Origin: Pseudomonadota bacterium
GTDB lineage: Bacteria; Myxococcota_A; Polyangia; Haliangiales; Haliangiaceae
Direction of reading: 5' to 3'
DNA length: 64,000 nt
NCBI GenBank assembly: GCA_022360315.1
Contig: JAKSDA010000002.1
Location: forward strand, 62,001-126,000
Shown: positions 11,370 to 22,365 of the stretch, in pieces
How positions within the stretch are numbered: the stretch's first letter is position 1
How the letters are laid out: each line of letters begins with the position of its first letter
Notes under the pieces: model-generated
The model's database searches: none
What the model was told of the DNA's origin: nothing
The model's input: the letters and a program-made list of their open reading frames with translations, nothing else
Made by a program: the position numbers and the translations under genes

Positions 11370-11535
11370 AACGATACTTATTGCACAGGATGGAGCTTGA
11401 ACGAGAAGCAAAGTCAGAGGAACGACTAGGGCTGTGCTAGACGACTGATATCTCGGGGGCATCATCAAACGCTCTGCGTGTGGTGAGTACCCTGTCTCGT
11501 GCTCCTTGTGACCACTCGAAACTCAGGGGCAATCA

Positions 11536-12315
<780 letters not shown>

Positions 12316-12377
12316 AACTGGGCTTACATCCCGCAGTGAGCCCTGCCAAGGACGTGGCAACGACAAGGAGAGACGGC

Positions 12378-13130
12378 ATGGACCCACTCGACCGTCGCGA
12401 AGAAAATCACAGCGGGCTCGATGGAACAGTCGATCCATCGGCAGGCACGACGGGACAATCGATGGCTGGCCTGTTGGCGTTATCCCCCAGGCCCGAGCAT
12501 CACGAACGCGATCAGCAGGCTACTGCGCCAAGTGCACCACCCGGGCCTCGTCGAGAGTTGGGCAGGGGGGCCGGGTCGACATTGACGGCATTGGGCGTAT
12601 CGACGGCATCGACAGCCGGGATGGACAGCAGTGCCCTCGACGAGAGCGCGGAAGCCGAAGCGGAACTTCCCACGGTAAGCCGCAAGATTCGACGTCGTCG
12701 CAAGCGGAGCCGACCGCGCTCCAAGACCATCGCGATGAAGCGACTGACTCGAGAAGAGCTGAGGCGCGGAGCTCTGCTCTACCCGCCGGTCGACATACCG
12801 CGGCCCGCGACACGTTCGCAGTGTGGCCAGGATACGCGGCCATGCCCTTGGGTAGCGTGCAAACACCACCTCTATCTCGACGTCAATCCGGATACCGGGT
12901 CGATCAAGATCAATTTTCCCGATCTCGAGCCCTGGGAGATGTCCGAGACATGCGCTCTCGACGTTGCCGAGCGTGGCGGCATCACGCTCGAAGAGGTTGG
13001 AGAGATCATGAACCTGACTCGCGAGCGCATTCGGCAGGTCGAGGTGCGGGGACTGCTCAAGTTGCGTATGGCGTCGCCTTCCCCCGAAGAGCTCGGCGCT
13101 TGTCTGGACGAGCTAGACGTCGAAGAGTGA
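12378..13130 (+). CDS. Sigma-70 region 4-like DNA-binding protein
   Basis: The ATG at 12378 is preferred over GTG 12336 because AAGGAG lies 7 bases before it. The 250-residue protein has a disordered Ser/Ala/Glu-rich N-terminal half, a basic patch ([15 protein letters not shown]), a Cys-containing segment ([16 protein letters not shown]) that could bind metal, and a C-terminal helix-turn-helix, [20 protein letters not shown], which closely resembles region 4.2 of sigma-70 factors. No region 2 is present, so it cannot be a full sigma factor. The same combination ([12 protein letters not shown], then [10 protein letters not shown], then region 4) occurs in other Myxococcota by recollection. It probably binds promoter DNA or RNA polymerase. 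It pairs with the MerR-like gene. Confidence 0.75.
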   Translation: MDPLDRREENHSGLDGTVDPSAGTTGQSMAGLLALSPRPEHHERDQQATAPSAPPGPRRELGRGAGSTLTALGVSTASTAGMDSSALDESAEAEAELPTVSRKIRRRRKRSRPRSKTIAMKRLTREELRRGALLYPPVDIPRPATRSQCGQDTRPCPWVACKHHLYLDVNPDTGSIKINFPDLEPWEMSETCALDVAERGGITLEEVGEIMNLTRERIRQVEVRGLLKLRMASPSPEELGACLDELDVEE

Positions 13131-13230
13131 TCGCCACCAGTCATGGCGAGTTGCCGAGAATAGGAATCGCCTGCCCTCTGAAAAAATAGTTATTACAATC
13201 AGTTGCTTTGGCTAGTTGCTTTGGCCTGAT

Positions 13231-13321
13231 CGATCCACGTGCACGCAGATTTGGCGCCTTTCGATCCACGTGTACACAGATTTGGCGCCTTTCGATCCAC
13301 GTGCACGCAGATTTGGCGCTT
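13231..13321. repeat. Three tandem 31-bp repeats containing CACGTG
   Basis: Three copies lie head to tail at 13231-13261, 13262-13292 and 13293-13321. Copies 1 and 2 differ at two positions, and copy 3 ends two bases before the stop codon of the helicase gene. Each unit holds the palindromes CCACGTG and GGCGCC, so similar faces recur about every three helical turns. Just upstream (about 13199-13225) a short TTGCTTTGG-containing unit is also duplicated. The array sits between two convergent genes. It lacks variable spacers, so it is not CRISPR. Protein binding or a role in 3' ends is possible. Confidence 0.85.
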
Positions 13322-13322
13322 G

Positions 13323-15626
13323 CTATAACCGCTCGACAAATCGAGCCAACACGGTTTTCAAGCCATAGTCGGAAAAATCGATGAGCAACTTGCGATTTTT
13401 GCCCCGACCCTCGGCTTGAATCACTGTGCCCTCACCGAACGAAGAATGATTCACAGCAGCACCGGCATCGATTCCATCGGGGGTACGGATGACCCCATCG
13501 ACCGTATACTCGGGTATGTCATCGTAATACGTGCGCTGATCGAACTCTTCGTAACTCGGCGGGGCCGGCGCATCGCTGAACTCATCGTAGTTTGAACTGG
13601 CCCGGTCGGCTGCTCGCCGATTTCTCTGTCGGCGTCGCTCCGACGGCTCGCGGATCATCCGCTCGGGCTCGGCCCGCACTGCCAGAGAGTTGGCCGGGAT
13701 CTCGTCGAGAAAACGCGATGGTGTACTCATACGGATCTGGCCCCAATGGCGCCGTTGATGGGCGTTGGTCAAGATCAGCCGATCTTGGGCCCGGGTCATG
13801 GCAACATAGGCCAGGCGGCGTTCTTCCTCGAGCATATCGGTCTGATCGACGCCGGGCCGCTCGCGCAACGAGGGAAACAAGCCGTCTTCCATACCGCACA
13901 AAAATACCACCGGAAACTCTAGCCCCTTGGCGGCGTGAATGGTCATGAGGGTGACCGACGTGGTCCCGCGACCATCGGACTCATCGGTCGCCGACGATAG
14001 CGAGATGCGCTCGTCGAACTCGACCAGCGTGCCGGTTCCCTCGGTCTCATCGTCAAAATCCGAGGCCATGCCGACCAGTTCGGCCAGGTTGGCCAGGCGA
14101 TCGTGCGCATCGGGCGTGCCCTCGGCGTCCAGGCGCTCGCGATAACCGCTGCGCTCGACCGCCTGAATGATCAATTCGGACACCGACGCGTCAGCAGCCA
14201 GGACGTCGCGCAGTCCGTCAATGATGTCGACAAATCCGGCCAGGCGCTTGCGCGCGGCAGTTCGCAACTGGGTCATTGCGCCTTGACTGCACGCGCGCGC
14301 CGCGTCGAGCAAGCTGATGTTTTTGCTTCGAGCATGGGCCCGCACGCGCTCGACAGTGGTCTTGCCAATACCGCGCGACGGCACGTTGATCACCCGCTCG
14401 AAACACGAATCGGCACTGGGCTGAATAACTAGCCGCAGGTAGGCCAGGACATCCTTGATCTCCTTGCGCTGAAAAAACGAAACTCCTCCGACAATGCGGT
14501 AGGAAATACTGTAGCGTCGAAACTGCTCCTCGATCACTCGCGACTGCGCGTGAGTCCGATAGAGCACAGCGAGATCACCGTAATCGCGCCCTTCCTCGCC
14601 AACCAGGCCGAGCATGGCGCGCGCGATGAAATCGGCCTCCACGCGCTCGTCCGCACACTGTTCCCACAACACCGGCTCACCGCTGCCACGCTCAGTCCAC
14701 AGGGCCTTGTCATGGCGATGGCGGTTTTTGCCGATCACCCCATTGGCCGCATCGAGGATGATCTGAGTCGAGCGGTAGTTCTGCTCCAGCTTGATCACCG
14801 TGGCATCGGGAAAATCGCGTTCGAAATCGATGAGGTTGCGGGGCTCTGCGCCGCGCCAGCTGTAGATCGACTGGTCGTCGTCGCCGACCGCGGTCAAGTT
14901 ACCGCTGCCCCTGGACAGGTGGCTGACCAACCGATACTGCACCCGATTGGTGTCCTGAAATTCGTCGACCAGGACGTGGCGAAAACGACTTGCCAGCTCG
15001 GGGCCGATCTGCGAGTGTGCGGCCAATTCGAGCGCCTTGAGCAGAAGATCATTAAAATCGACAGCGTTCTCTCGCGCCAGCCGCTGCTGATAAAGAGGAT
15101 AGATCGTCGCCAGGATCTCTTCGGCGTATGATCCCAGTTCAGCCGACGGAGCATCCGCTGCAGCCTCGACCGGATCGACACCACGGTTCTTGGCGCGGTC
15201 GATCCGGCCCCGCACTCCTTGCGGTGTGGCCGACTCGTCCAGCTGGTTATCTTTGAGCAGCGCGGCGATGATCCGCTTCTGATCGTCGTCGTCAAAAATG
15301 GTGAAGTTGGCATCCAGTCCGATGTGCTGGCCGTGAATGCGGAGCAGCCTGGCGCAGGTCCCATGGAAGGTGCCGATCCACATTTTTTCGGCAGCCAGGC
15401 CCAACAATGCGCGCAATCGCTGGCGCATTTCACCCGCCGCCTTGTTCGAGAACGTGACCGCCAGGATGTCCCAGGGCGCCACCCCAGTCGAGACCAGTCG
15501 GGCGATGCGGTGGACCAAAACCCGTGTCTTGCCCGTACCCGCCCCGGCCAGGACCAAAAGCGGCCCCGCGCCGTGGGCGACAGCACGCTCTTGCTCGGGA
15601 TTGAGATCAACCTGATGCCCGTGCAC
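13323..15626 (-). CDS. pcrA: UvrD/PcrA-type DNA helicase
   Basis: The 767-residue superfamily 1A helicase starts at GTG 15626. All motifs are visible: Walker A LAGAGTGKT near residue 28, DEFQDTN (motif II), GDDDQSIYSWRG (motif III), QNYRST (motif IV), TIHAAKGLEF (motif V) and VAMTRAQDRL (motif VI). The C-terminal FGEGTVIQAEGRGKNRKLLI domain is the Tudor-like tail of PcrA/UvrD, which binds RNA polymerase or DNA. The role is 3'-5' unwinding in nucleotide excision and mismatch repair and removal of stalled complexes. The gene stands alone, with intergenic DNA on both sides. PcrA versus UvrD naming is a matter of convention. Confidence 0.95.
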   Translation of the reverse strand: MHGHQVDLNPEQERAVAHGAGPLLVLAGAGTGKTRVLVHRIARLVSTGVAPWDILAVTFSNKAAGEMRQRLRALLGLAAEKMWIGTFHGTCARLLRIHGQHIGLDANFTIFDDDDQKRIIAALLKDNQLDESATPQGVRGRIDRAKNRGVDPVEAAADAPSAELGSYAEEILATIYPLYQQRLARENAVDFNDLLLKALELAAHSQIGPELASRFRHVLVDEFQDTNRVQYRLVSHLSRGSGNLTAVGDDDQSIYSWRGAEPRNLIDFERDFPDATVIKLEQNYRSTQIILDAANGVIGKNRHRHDKALWTERGSGEPVLWEQCADERVEADFIARAMLGLVGEEGRDYGDLAVLYRTHAQSRVIEEQFRRYSISYRIVGGVSFFQRKEIKDVLAYLRLVIQPSADSCFERVINVPSRGIGKTTVERVRAHARSKNISLLDAARACSQGAMTQLRTAARKRLAGFVDIIDGLRDVLAADASVSELIIQAVERSGYRERLDAEGTPDAHDRLANLAELVGMASDFDDETEGTGTLVEFDERISLSSATDESDGRGTTSVTLMTIHAAKGLEFPVVFLCGMEDGLFPSLRERPGVDQTDMLEEERRLAYVAMTRAQDRLILTNAHQRRHWGQIRMSTPSRFLDEIPANSLAVRAEPERMIREPSERRRQRNRRAADRASSNYDEFSDAPAPPSYEEFDQRTYYDDIPEYTVDGVIRTPDGIDAGAAVNHSSFGEGTVIQAEGRGKNRKLLIDFSDYGLKTVLARFVERL

Positions 15627-15828
15627 AGGAATGTCTTACCTCATCTACCTATCCCCTCTGCAAGCCCAAATTCGCGAACCGCCCAAGTCTGCAGGTCCGC
15701 CTCAGTCATCTGCATCTGCGCTATTTTTCAGGTAGATGCGGACAATCGATGGTCGACTGCGGTATTCGCGAACCCCCGCGCGCCGCTCGAGGCGATCCCG
15801 ACACCGCCGCGAGGCACCATACTCGAGC

Positions 15829-15856
15829 AAAAAAAAGCGGCCGCGTTAACGGCCGC
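15829..15856 (-). terminator. Rho-independent terminator of the ExbB/ExbD unit
   Basis: Read on the minus strand, GCGGCCG, a 6-base loop TTAACG and CGGCCGC form a perfect 7-bp GC stem (15837-15856) followed at once by eight T residues (15836-15829). It lies about 105 bases after the last ExbD gene. The rest of 15627-15962 shows no gene. Confidence 0.85.
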
Positions 15857-15962
15857 ATCGCTGATCACAGAAATGGGAGAAAACTGTCTGGACGAGTCCG
15901 ACAAACAATACGGTTCTAATAGAGCGATTGGCCACCGACAATTCAACCGGCCGGACCGCTCA

Positions 15963-16418
15963 CTATGGTCCTGAGGCGGGTTTGTTCTCCTCGTCTCGTA
16001 TTTTGAGGGCAATTTTTTCCGCACCTGCTCCCTTGATGGTGTCCATGGTGATCACCGCGTCGCCATACTTGACAGCATCTTCAAAATCGACAAAGACCAC
16101 CTTCTCGGTCTTCTTTTTCTCGATCATCGGCCGCAGCGCCTTGGCCAGCTCGAAGACACTCTGAACATCGGTCTCCTTGCGACCATCCGAGATCAGAAGC
16201 GTGGTATCGGCGCGCATCAAGACGGTGATCTGCCGCGAGGCGATGGTGGTGTCTTCGTTGTCCTGCAGCTTACGCGGTACCTCAATTGTGATGTGCCGCA
16301 TCTTGATCGGGGTGATCACCAAGAAGATGATCAAGAGGACAAGCACAATATCGACCAACGGCGTGACGTTGATATCACTTTTTGGCCCCTTTTTGGAGCC
16401 GCCGACATTCATGCCCAT
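15963..16418 (-). CDS. exbD: ExbD/TolR family protein (first of two)
   Basis: The 151-residue protein has a short cytoplasmic N-terminus (Gly/Lys/Ser-rich), one membrane helix after the conserved INVTPLVD motif (about residues 17-40; the Asp in TPLVD is the proton-path residue of the family) and a periplasmic domain. ExbD/TolR works with an ExbB/TolQ channel to couple the proton gradient to TonB-type energy transfer. It is the third Exb gene of a minus-strand cluster (ExbB, ExbD, ExbD) and is followed by a strong terminator. It differs clearly from the other copy in its periplasmic part, so the two may form a hetero-dimer. Confidence 0.92.
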   Translation of the reverse strand: MGMNVGGSKKGPKSDINVTPLVDIVLVLLIIFLVITPIKMRHITIEVPRKLQDNEDTTIASRQITVLMRADTTLLISDGRKETDVQSVFELAKALRPMIEKKKTEKVVFVDFEDAVKYGDAVITMDTIKGAGAEKIALKIRDEENKPASGP

Positions 16419-16481
16419 ATGGGTTTTCTCCCAGTTGTTCGGTGGCGATCGCGCATCGGATGCGCAGTCGCCTGACTACGA

Positions 16482-16952
16482 TTACTCTTGTTTGATCTCA
16501 TTGGTACCCAGATCCACGCCGAGTACTCCGAGTTCGTGAATCGCGATGATCATCGGGTACACCTTGCCATACTCCAGATCCTTGTCGGCCTTGACAAAGA
16601 CCTTGCCCTGGATATCCCCGATGTCATCTGCCCGCCACGCTTCTTCGACCCGCAACTTGAGCGACTCGACATCGGTCACGAGCTCTTTGTCAAAGTAGAT
16701 CCGACCGTCCGCATCCATGGCCACAATAGGCTGGTTCTTGTCCGACTCTTCCTGGTGGTTGGCTGTTCTGGGCAAGGGCACTTCCTTGCCGCGCGCCAGC
16801 ATGGGCGTCACCACCATGAAGATGATGAGCAAGACCAGACAGACGTCGACCAGCGGCGTGACATTGATCTCATTGCGGACATCGTCGAGCTTGACGGACT
16901 TGATCTTGCGAATTCGGCCCTTTTTTTGCCCGTGTTTTCCGATGCCAGCCAT
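16482..16952 (-). CDS. exbD: ExbD/TolR family protein (second of two)
   Basis: The 156-residue protein has a longer, basic N-terminus, the INVTPLVDVCLVLLIIFMV membrane helix (about residues 28-50) with the conserved Asp, and a periplasmic domain with DADGRIYF and KADKDLEYG motifs typical of ExbD. It begins 4 bases after the ExbB stop and is followed by the other ExbD after 63 bases, so all three are co-transcribed. Two different ExbD-type proteins next to one ExbB is a common layout in Myxococcota and Bacteroidota. Confidence 0.92.
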   Translation of the reverse strand: MAGIGKHGQKKGRIRKIKSVKLDDVRNEINVTPLVDVCLVLLIIFMVVTPMLARGKEVPLPRTANHQEESDKNQPIVAMDADGRIYFDKELVTDVESLKLRVEEAWRADDIGDIQGKVFVKADKDLEYGKVYPMIIAIHELGVLGVDLGTNEIKQE

Positions 16953-16956
16953 GAAC

Positions 16957-17643
16957 CTATTCCTCCCGTCCCTCTCTGAGCACGTAGTCGATGAACTCGG
17001 AGGAGACGTCGTTCATGTCGACAGCCATCGTCTCGACACGAGCGGTGAAATAGTTAAAGAACATGGCTGCCGGAATGGCGACCAGGAGGCCAAAGGCGGT
17101 CGACACCAGAGCCTCGGCAATACCCGGACCGATCACATCCATTCCGCCGCCACCCTTGAGCATCTGGAATGAGTTGATGATTCCGAGCACAGTGCCGAAG
17201 AGTCCGACAAACGGGGCGATCGAGGCGACAGTTGCCAGACCGCTCAGGCCTCTGCGCAACGATGAGGTCTCGCGCTCTTTGACCCGCTCGAGCCCGCGAT
17301 TGACCGAGTCGACCACGTCGAAATCGCCGACCTCCTCCGGTCCTTCTTTCTCGATGGCTTCACGGCCGGCCTTGTAGGCTTCGAGTCCTGATGCGACAAC
17401 TTTGGCCACCGGACTACCCTTGTGGATCTTGGCCGCCTTGAGAGCGTCATCGACCCGCCGTTTCTTGAGGTAGTCGCGCAGCGCGATCACGAAGCTGTAC
17501 GACTGCCGGGCAGCCTTACTGAATACTATGAGCCGCTCGATGATGACGTAGAGACTCCAAATCGACATGACCACCATGAAGATCGTATTGAGCTTCACGG
17601 GCCATCCCATTGCTTCCCACATTTCGGTGAGACTAAACTCCAT
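16957..17643 (-). CDS. exbB: ExbB/TolQ/MotA proton channel
   Basis: The 228-residue protein has an N-terminal membrane helix (about residues 15-35), a cytoplasmic loop, and the two C-terminal membrane helices of the family: LATVASIAPFVGLFGTVLGI (about residue 130) and the region ending AFGLLVAIPAAMFFNYF (about 190). The start is ATG 17643, with AGAGGAAAGC upstream. Together with the two ExbD proteins it would form the proton-driven motor for the TonB-like protein encoded 140 bases upstream on the same strand. Confidence 0.93.
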   Translation of the reverse strand: MEFSLTEMWEAMGWPVKLNTIFMVVMSIWSLYVIIERLIVFSKAARQSYSFVIALRDYLKKRRVDDALKAAKIHKGSPVAKVVASGLEAYKAGREAIEKEGPEEVGDFDVVDSVNRGLERVKERETSSLRRGLSGLATVASIAPFVGLFGTVLGIINSFQMLKGGGGMDVIGPGIAEALVSTAFGLLVAIPAAMFFNYFTARVETMAVDMNDVSSEFIDYVLREGREE

Positions 17644-17783
17644 GGCTGCTTTCCTCTGTTAACCCATGTTGTGAGTTGGGCCAGTAATCGCTGCAAAACA
17701 TCGCTGGAAAAACATCGAATGAGACGGACATCGCCTCACCCGTAACTTCGTATTCTCGCTAATCGCGCGTCGGCCGGTCTGGA

Positions 17784-18551
<768 letters not shown>

Positions 18552-18596
18552 CGACCAGTCCCTTGCTTTACCGATTTCGGGTTTTGCGGCGGTTCA

Positions 18597-19712
18597 TCAC
18601 GGCTTGCCAGCCGACGCCTTGGCGCCAGAAGGTTTGTCGGCCGCTGCGGCCGGCCCCCCTGACCTGGCCGTGGCACCACCACCGGGCGACGCTTCTTCCT
18701 TGCTGCTGTCTTGACTTTGACTCTTTTGGGGGGTCTCACCCACGGGCTTCTGATCGTCTGTCTTGCCCGGGTCTTTTTGCCCCCCGGCCGGCTTCTGCTC
18801 CCCGGGTTTCTTGTCCTCGGCTTTTTGGTCTTCTGCCTTTCGGCCCGGGGACCCGGCCTCGGCATCGGCTTTTTTCTTCAGGATCGAAAATCGCTTGTAG
18901 TGGAAGCGGCTATTGGCGTTGTCGATGAGCTGCGCCCACGACGCTTGATGCGCTTCGCCGCGGACCCCGTACAAACTGCCCAGGAGCTGCTCGGATTCAA
19001 AACTGTCCGGTGCCAGCGCGACAGACCTCTGCATCGCGTGAATGCCAATATCGGCGACTTCGAGCCGCTCGTACCATTTAATCTTGATCCGGTTGTAAAG
19101 CAGTCGGGTCGAGGTCAGCTTGGCGATATTTTTCAGCGCGTCCGCCTTGGCCTCGGGCGCTTCTTCCGCCTCGGCCTCTTTTTCATGCCATTCGATCGCT
19201 TTCTTCCAGTCGCCGGCCAGTCGATGGATACCCGCGATCTTGCCGATCATCTCGGTGTCCTTGGGATCCTTGGCGAGCTCCTTCTCCCAATACTCGAGCG
19301 CCCTTTCGTAGCGTCCCGCGTCGATCCAGATGCGGGTCATGAGATCGATGATTTTGCCGTCGTCGGGGTTCTTGGCGATGTACTTGGCAAAAAGCTCGGT
19401 CGCGCGATCGGCGATCTTGGCGTTGCCCGGTGTATCCAGGCCCGGTCGAAACATCTTGTGGTAGATGAGGGCGCAGTTGTGATTCGCGATATCGAAATCG
19501 GGCATGATCGCGAGCGCCTTTTCGCACTCCTGGGCGGCCTTCTCGAAATGCCCATCCGCGTATTCCCGGGCGGCTTCCTGCAGGGTGCGCCGCGCGGTCA
19601 GTTCTTCGCAGCCCATAGCTCCCGCCACAACCGCGAGCAACACACAAACCAGAGCAGATGAGGGGAGCCTCCGCATCTGCCAGGCAGCTTTTTGAACCGG
19701 GTCTAGATTCAT
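18597..19712 (-). CDS. TPR lipoprotein
   Basis: The start is ambiguous. ATG 19712 gives 371 residues; ATG 19676 gives a tighter signal peptide ending in AGAMGC, a lipobox. The mature protein has several tetratricopeptide-like helix pairs, such as the AAREYADGHFEKAAQECEKA and YERALEYWEKELAKDPKD regions, and then a long disordered Lys/Pro/Gln/Gly-rich tail (about the last 85 residues). It lies directly upstream of the TonB-like gene, 45 bases between them, so it probably belongs to the same unit and may scaffold the TonB complex at a membrane. Function is inferred from context only. Confidence 0.75.
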   Translation of the reverse strand: MNLDPVQKAAWQMRRLPSSALVCVLLAVVAGAMGCEELTARRTLQEAAREYADGHFEKAAQECEKALAIMPDFDIANHNCALIYHKMFRPGLDTPGNAKIADRATELFAKYIAKNPDDGKIIDLMTRIWIDAGRYERALEYWEKELAKDPKDTEMIGKIAGIHRLAGDWKKAIEWHEKEAEAEEAPEAKADALKNIAKLTSTRLLYNRIKIKWYERLEVADIGIHAMQRSVALAPDSFESEQLLGSLYGVRGEAHQASWAQLIDNANSRFHYKRFSILKKKADAEAGSPGRKAEDQKAEDKKPGEQKPAGGQKDPGKTDDQKPVGETPQKSQSQDSSKEEASPGGGATARSGGPAAAADKPSGAKASAGKP

Positions 19713-19941
19713 AAGGTGAGCCACTATAACCAAAAGGTTCGTAGGCAACAACTCTGGTGACCACACCTGTTCTTCTTACAGTGTCTGGCAGCTGGCTTAA
19801 CCGGTCCCCGGCAGCGCGCTGCGCAGTCGCCAGTGCGTGTCAAAAAAGCCTCTCATACCTACTCGTTAGCCAGCGCGACTGCCGGCGGATCGGGCCGCCC
19901 GGGCGGCTTTGCTATACCGTAAACGACGCTCAGAAAAGGCC

Positions 19942-20619
19942 CTACATGGACAGCCGGAACGGAATGGTCAACGTGTAACTGGAGACGTCGCCCTCCTCTT
20001 CGACAGCTAGGCTGAGCTGCTCGGAAGGTTCCTCTATACAGCTCGCAAGGGCGCTGGCCAGGCCCTCGGGTACATCCCGCGCTTTGATGAACGTCCGCTG
20101 TACTGCGAGCTGGCCACCCGCGATGTCGACGATGATGTCTGCCTGCACACGCGGCTTGTCGCCAATCTCTTCACCATTCAAGCGTTTCGCACACTTATCG
20201 ACGATTGGCAACATGGCTTTGCGCACCGCCAAAAGCGTTTCCGGCGCCAGCCTGGCAAGTTTGGCCGGAGCCGGTATGGCCCGGGTCAAATCGACCTCAC
20301 GTTTTCCGGCCCGGTGGTCTCGTACTGCGGTACCATCGGGGCGAACATAACGGCGAACTGCCGGAGAGCCGGTTTGCCCGGCACTGCGGTCTGTTTCGGC
20401 CACTTCGTCTGCCACCTGCGGAGTGAGCGGCCTGGCCGCTGACCGCTCGATCGCGACCGGTGCAGCCGACTCGGAACGCGCGGAACTGGCTGTGGCTGGA
20501 TGCGGTGAACGCTGCGCTGTGGCCCGAGAATCAGAGCGCACAACAATGACGAGAAAAACCAGCGCTCCGATCAAGGCAACAACAAAACCCAACATCGCAT
20601 ATCGTTTCACGGATGACAT
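19942..20619 (-). CDS. Membrane-anchored protein of unknown function
   Basis: The ATG at 20619 is chosen because it gives a short N-terminus, then one strong membrane helix (about residues 9-28). Longer frames upstream lack this logic. The remaining 225 residues are periplasmic: a Ser/Ala-rich linker, a basic segment, and a C-terminal domain (about 135-225) containing a conserved-looking KC motif and a CIEEPSEQL segment. It resembles the C-terminal domain of AgmX/TonB-like proteins of myxobacteria, but only weakly. It lies upstream of the TPR lipoprotein on the same strand, separated by 229 bases. Confidence 0.6.
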   Translation of the reverse strand: MSSVKRYAMLGFVVALIGALVFLVIVVRSDSRATAQRSPHPATASSARSESAAPVAIERSAARPLTPQVADEVAETDRSAGQTGSPAVRRYVRPDGTAVRDHRAGKREVDLTRAIPAPAKLARLAPETLLAVRKAMLPIVDKCAKRLNGEEIGDKPRVQADIIVDIAGGQLAVQRTFIKARDVPEGLASALASCIEEPSEQLSLAVEEEGDVSSYTLTIPFRLSM

Positions 20620-20787
20620 AGACAATAATTTGTATCCCAATGTATCTCGGCAGGTTGTCGGCCGATTTGTTCTCAAGATTGGACAGTGTGAAGCAATGTA
20701 GAGACATTGTGACCGAGCAAACTGCAACGTGAACCCCGAGATCGCCGGCAAGTATCGCCACCGAGGTCACATTCGCCAATATGCCTG

Positions 20788-21606
20788 CTACGTCGAGTCG
20801 TTGCCATCGCCGGGTCTTGATGTGACGGAAGGCATGATTGCCGATGTGACCGGATGAACATCCCCGGCGATGATTCGGTGTGTGTGACCTTTCTCGTCCT
20901 CGATGAGCAGGAAGCCACCGCCATCGATTCCCGCGACGCGGCCTTCGACACTGCCAACTCTGACCCGGGGGCGATGTGGAGCACGGCCGTGGGATGGGCT
21001 CGAGACACCGCCCAACCCGGCGAGTTCGAGCCAGGGGTCTGCGATTGCGGAAACCCCGCCGGCCAGGAACCGATCGAGCCAGATCTCCAGTTCGTCGAGG
21101 AGCCGGGCGAGAAATTCACCGCGCTCGACCGACACGCCCAGCTGGCCGAGCGATACCGCGCTGTCGGCCAGTTCGGCCGGAAATTCGCCCGAGTCGAGAT
21201 TGACTCCAATTCCCAGTATGACGTGATCTACGCCCTGTCCCCGGCTATTCATCTCGGTGAGGATTCCAGCCAATTTGCGTCCGTCGGCCACGACATCGTT
21301 GGGCCATTTGAGAGACGCGGACGCGCCAGTCGAATTCACTGTCCGGGCCACCGCAACTCCGGCAGCCAGAGTTATCGGCGGTACCAAAGCGGAATCGATG
21401 GTAGGTCGGAGTACACAGGACAGATAGAGATTCTCGCCCGGGGGCGAATACCACGATCGCGCCTTGCGCCCGCGCCCTTTGCGCTGCGCCCGGGCGATCA
21501 CGACCGTGCCGTGGTTGGCACCGCGAGCGGCGCGTTCGGCGGCCTCGTCGTTGGTCGAGTTACAGACCTCGAGTTCGATGCGCGGATGTCCCAGCCAGCG
21601 TGCCAT
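20788..21606 (-). CDS. birA: Biotin--[acetyl-CoA-carboxylase] ligase
   Basis: The 272-residue protein matches the catalytic and C-terminal domains of BirA: a STNDEA motif near residue 17, [20 protein letters not shown] (biotinyl-AMP binding loop, about residues 44-63), [17 protein letters not shown] (about 99-115) and a C-terminal beta-barrel domain (about 200-255). It attaches biotin to the carrier protein of biotin-dependent carboxylases. It lacks the N-terminal winged helix, so it should be a monofunctional ligase and not the biotin repressor. The next gene, the HAD phosphatase, ends 70 bases upstream on the same strand. Confidence 0.92.
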   Translation of the reverse strand: MARWLGHPRIELEVCNSTNDEAAERAARGANHGTVVIARAQRKGRGRKARSWYSPPGENLYLSCVLRPTIDSALVPPITLAAGVAVARTVNSTGASASLKWPNDVVADGRKLAGILTEMNSRGQGVDHVILGIGVNLDSGEFPAELADSAVSLGQLGVSVERGEFLARLLDELEIWLDRFLAGGVSAIADPWLELAGLGGVSSPSHGRAPHRPRVRVGSVEGRVAGIDGGGFLLIEDEKGHTHRIIAGDVHPVTSAIMPSVTSRPGDGNDST

Positions 21607-21675
21607 CGGATCAGTCTGTCCTGCCGGAAATCTGCCCGAACTGGATCGAAGAAAAGGTCGCTTTCGGTTGCGAGG

Positions 21676-22365
21676 TCATGTCCACCTGTCGATTCGCCAG
21701 CCGGCGCGGCGGGCATGGCGGCGCAGGCGACTGTCGGGATTGACAGCCACGGCCATGCCCACGCGTTCGAGCATGGGAAGATCGTTGTAGCTGTCGGAAT
21801 AAAACACACTGGAATCGAGGTCTATGCCGTGCTCGGCGGCAAACTGCTCGGCCATGGCCACCTTGTGCCGGCCAAAGCAGAGCGCGGCCAGCCGCCCGGT
21901 GAAGACGCCGTTTTCCACTTCCAGGCGCGAGCACAGGGTGTGCTCGATATCGAGTCCTTCACCCACGACCTCGGCGGCATACTGGGTCGAGCCGGTCAAG
22001 AGGACGACCAGGTCGCCCTGCCGCCGGTGGTCTTCGATGATCTTGCAGGCCGAGCGGGAAATCTGGTGGGCCACATCGGTCGAATGCCAGATGCGGGATT
22101 TGGCGACCAGCTCGCTCTCGAGTTGACCCGCCATGTCGGCAACCAGGCGGCGGGCCAGCGCATCGAGGTCGAGTATGGCCAGTTTGTAGAGTAGGCTCCA
22201 GTACACTGCTCGGGCCAGCTCGAGTCTTGATAGCTCGCCGCGCCGGTACAGAAAGCGCATCCAGCTCATGCCGGTATCGATGCGCAGCACCGTGCGATCC
22301 ATGTCGAAGAAAGCCGCTCGTCTGACTCCGTCTTCGGTCGCGTGTCGTTCGAGTACCTTGCTCAT
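21676..22365 (-). CDS. HAD-IB family phosphatase
   Basis: The 229-residue protein has the four HAD motifs: DMDRT (nucleophile Asp, near residue 21), LTGST (motif II), a Lys in GRHK (motif III) and DSYNDLPML (motif IV). The spacing and the alpha-helical cap between motifs I and II fit subfamily IB (SerB/YfbR-like). A phosphomonoester substrate such as phosphoserine or a lipid phosphate is likely but not assignable. The start ATG shares bases with the stop of the CPBP gene (ATGA), indicating coupled translation. Confidence 0.85.
   Translation of the reverse strand: MSKVLERHATEDGVRRAAFFDMDRTVLRIDTGMSWMRFLYRRGELSRLELARAVYWSLLYKLAILDLDALARRLVADMAGQLESELVAKSRIWHSTDVAHQISRSACKIIEDHRRQGDLVVLLTGSTQYAAEVVGEGLDIEHTLCSRLEVENGVFTGRLAALCFGRHKVAMAEQFAAEHGIDLDSSVFYSDSYNDLPMLERVGMAVAVNPDSRLRRHARRAGWRIDRWT

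Noticed and set aside
13231..13321. CRISPR array
   Set aside because: Units are directly tandem with no spacers, and no cas gene is near.
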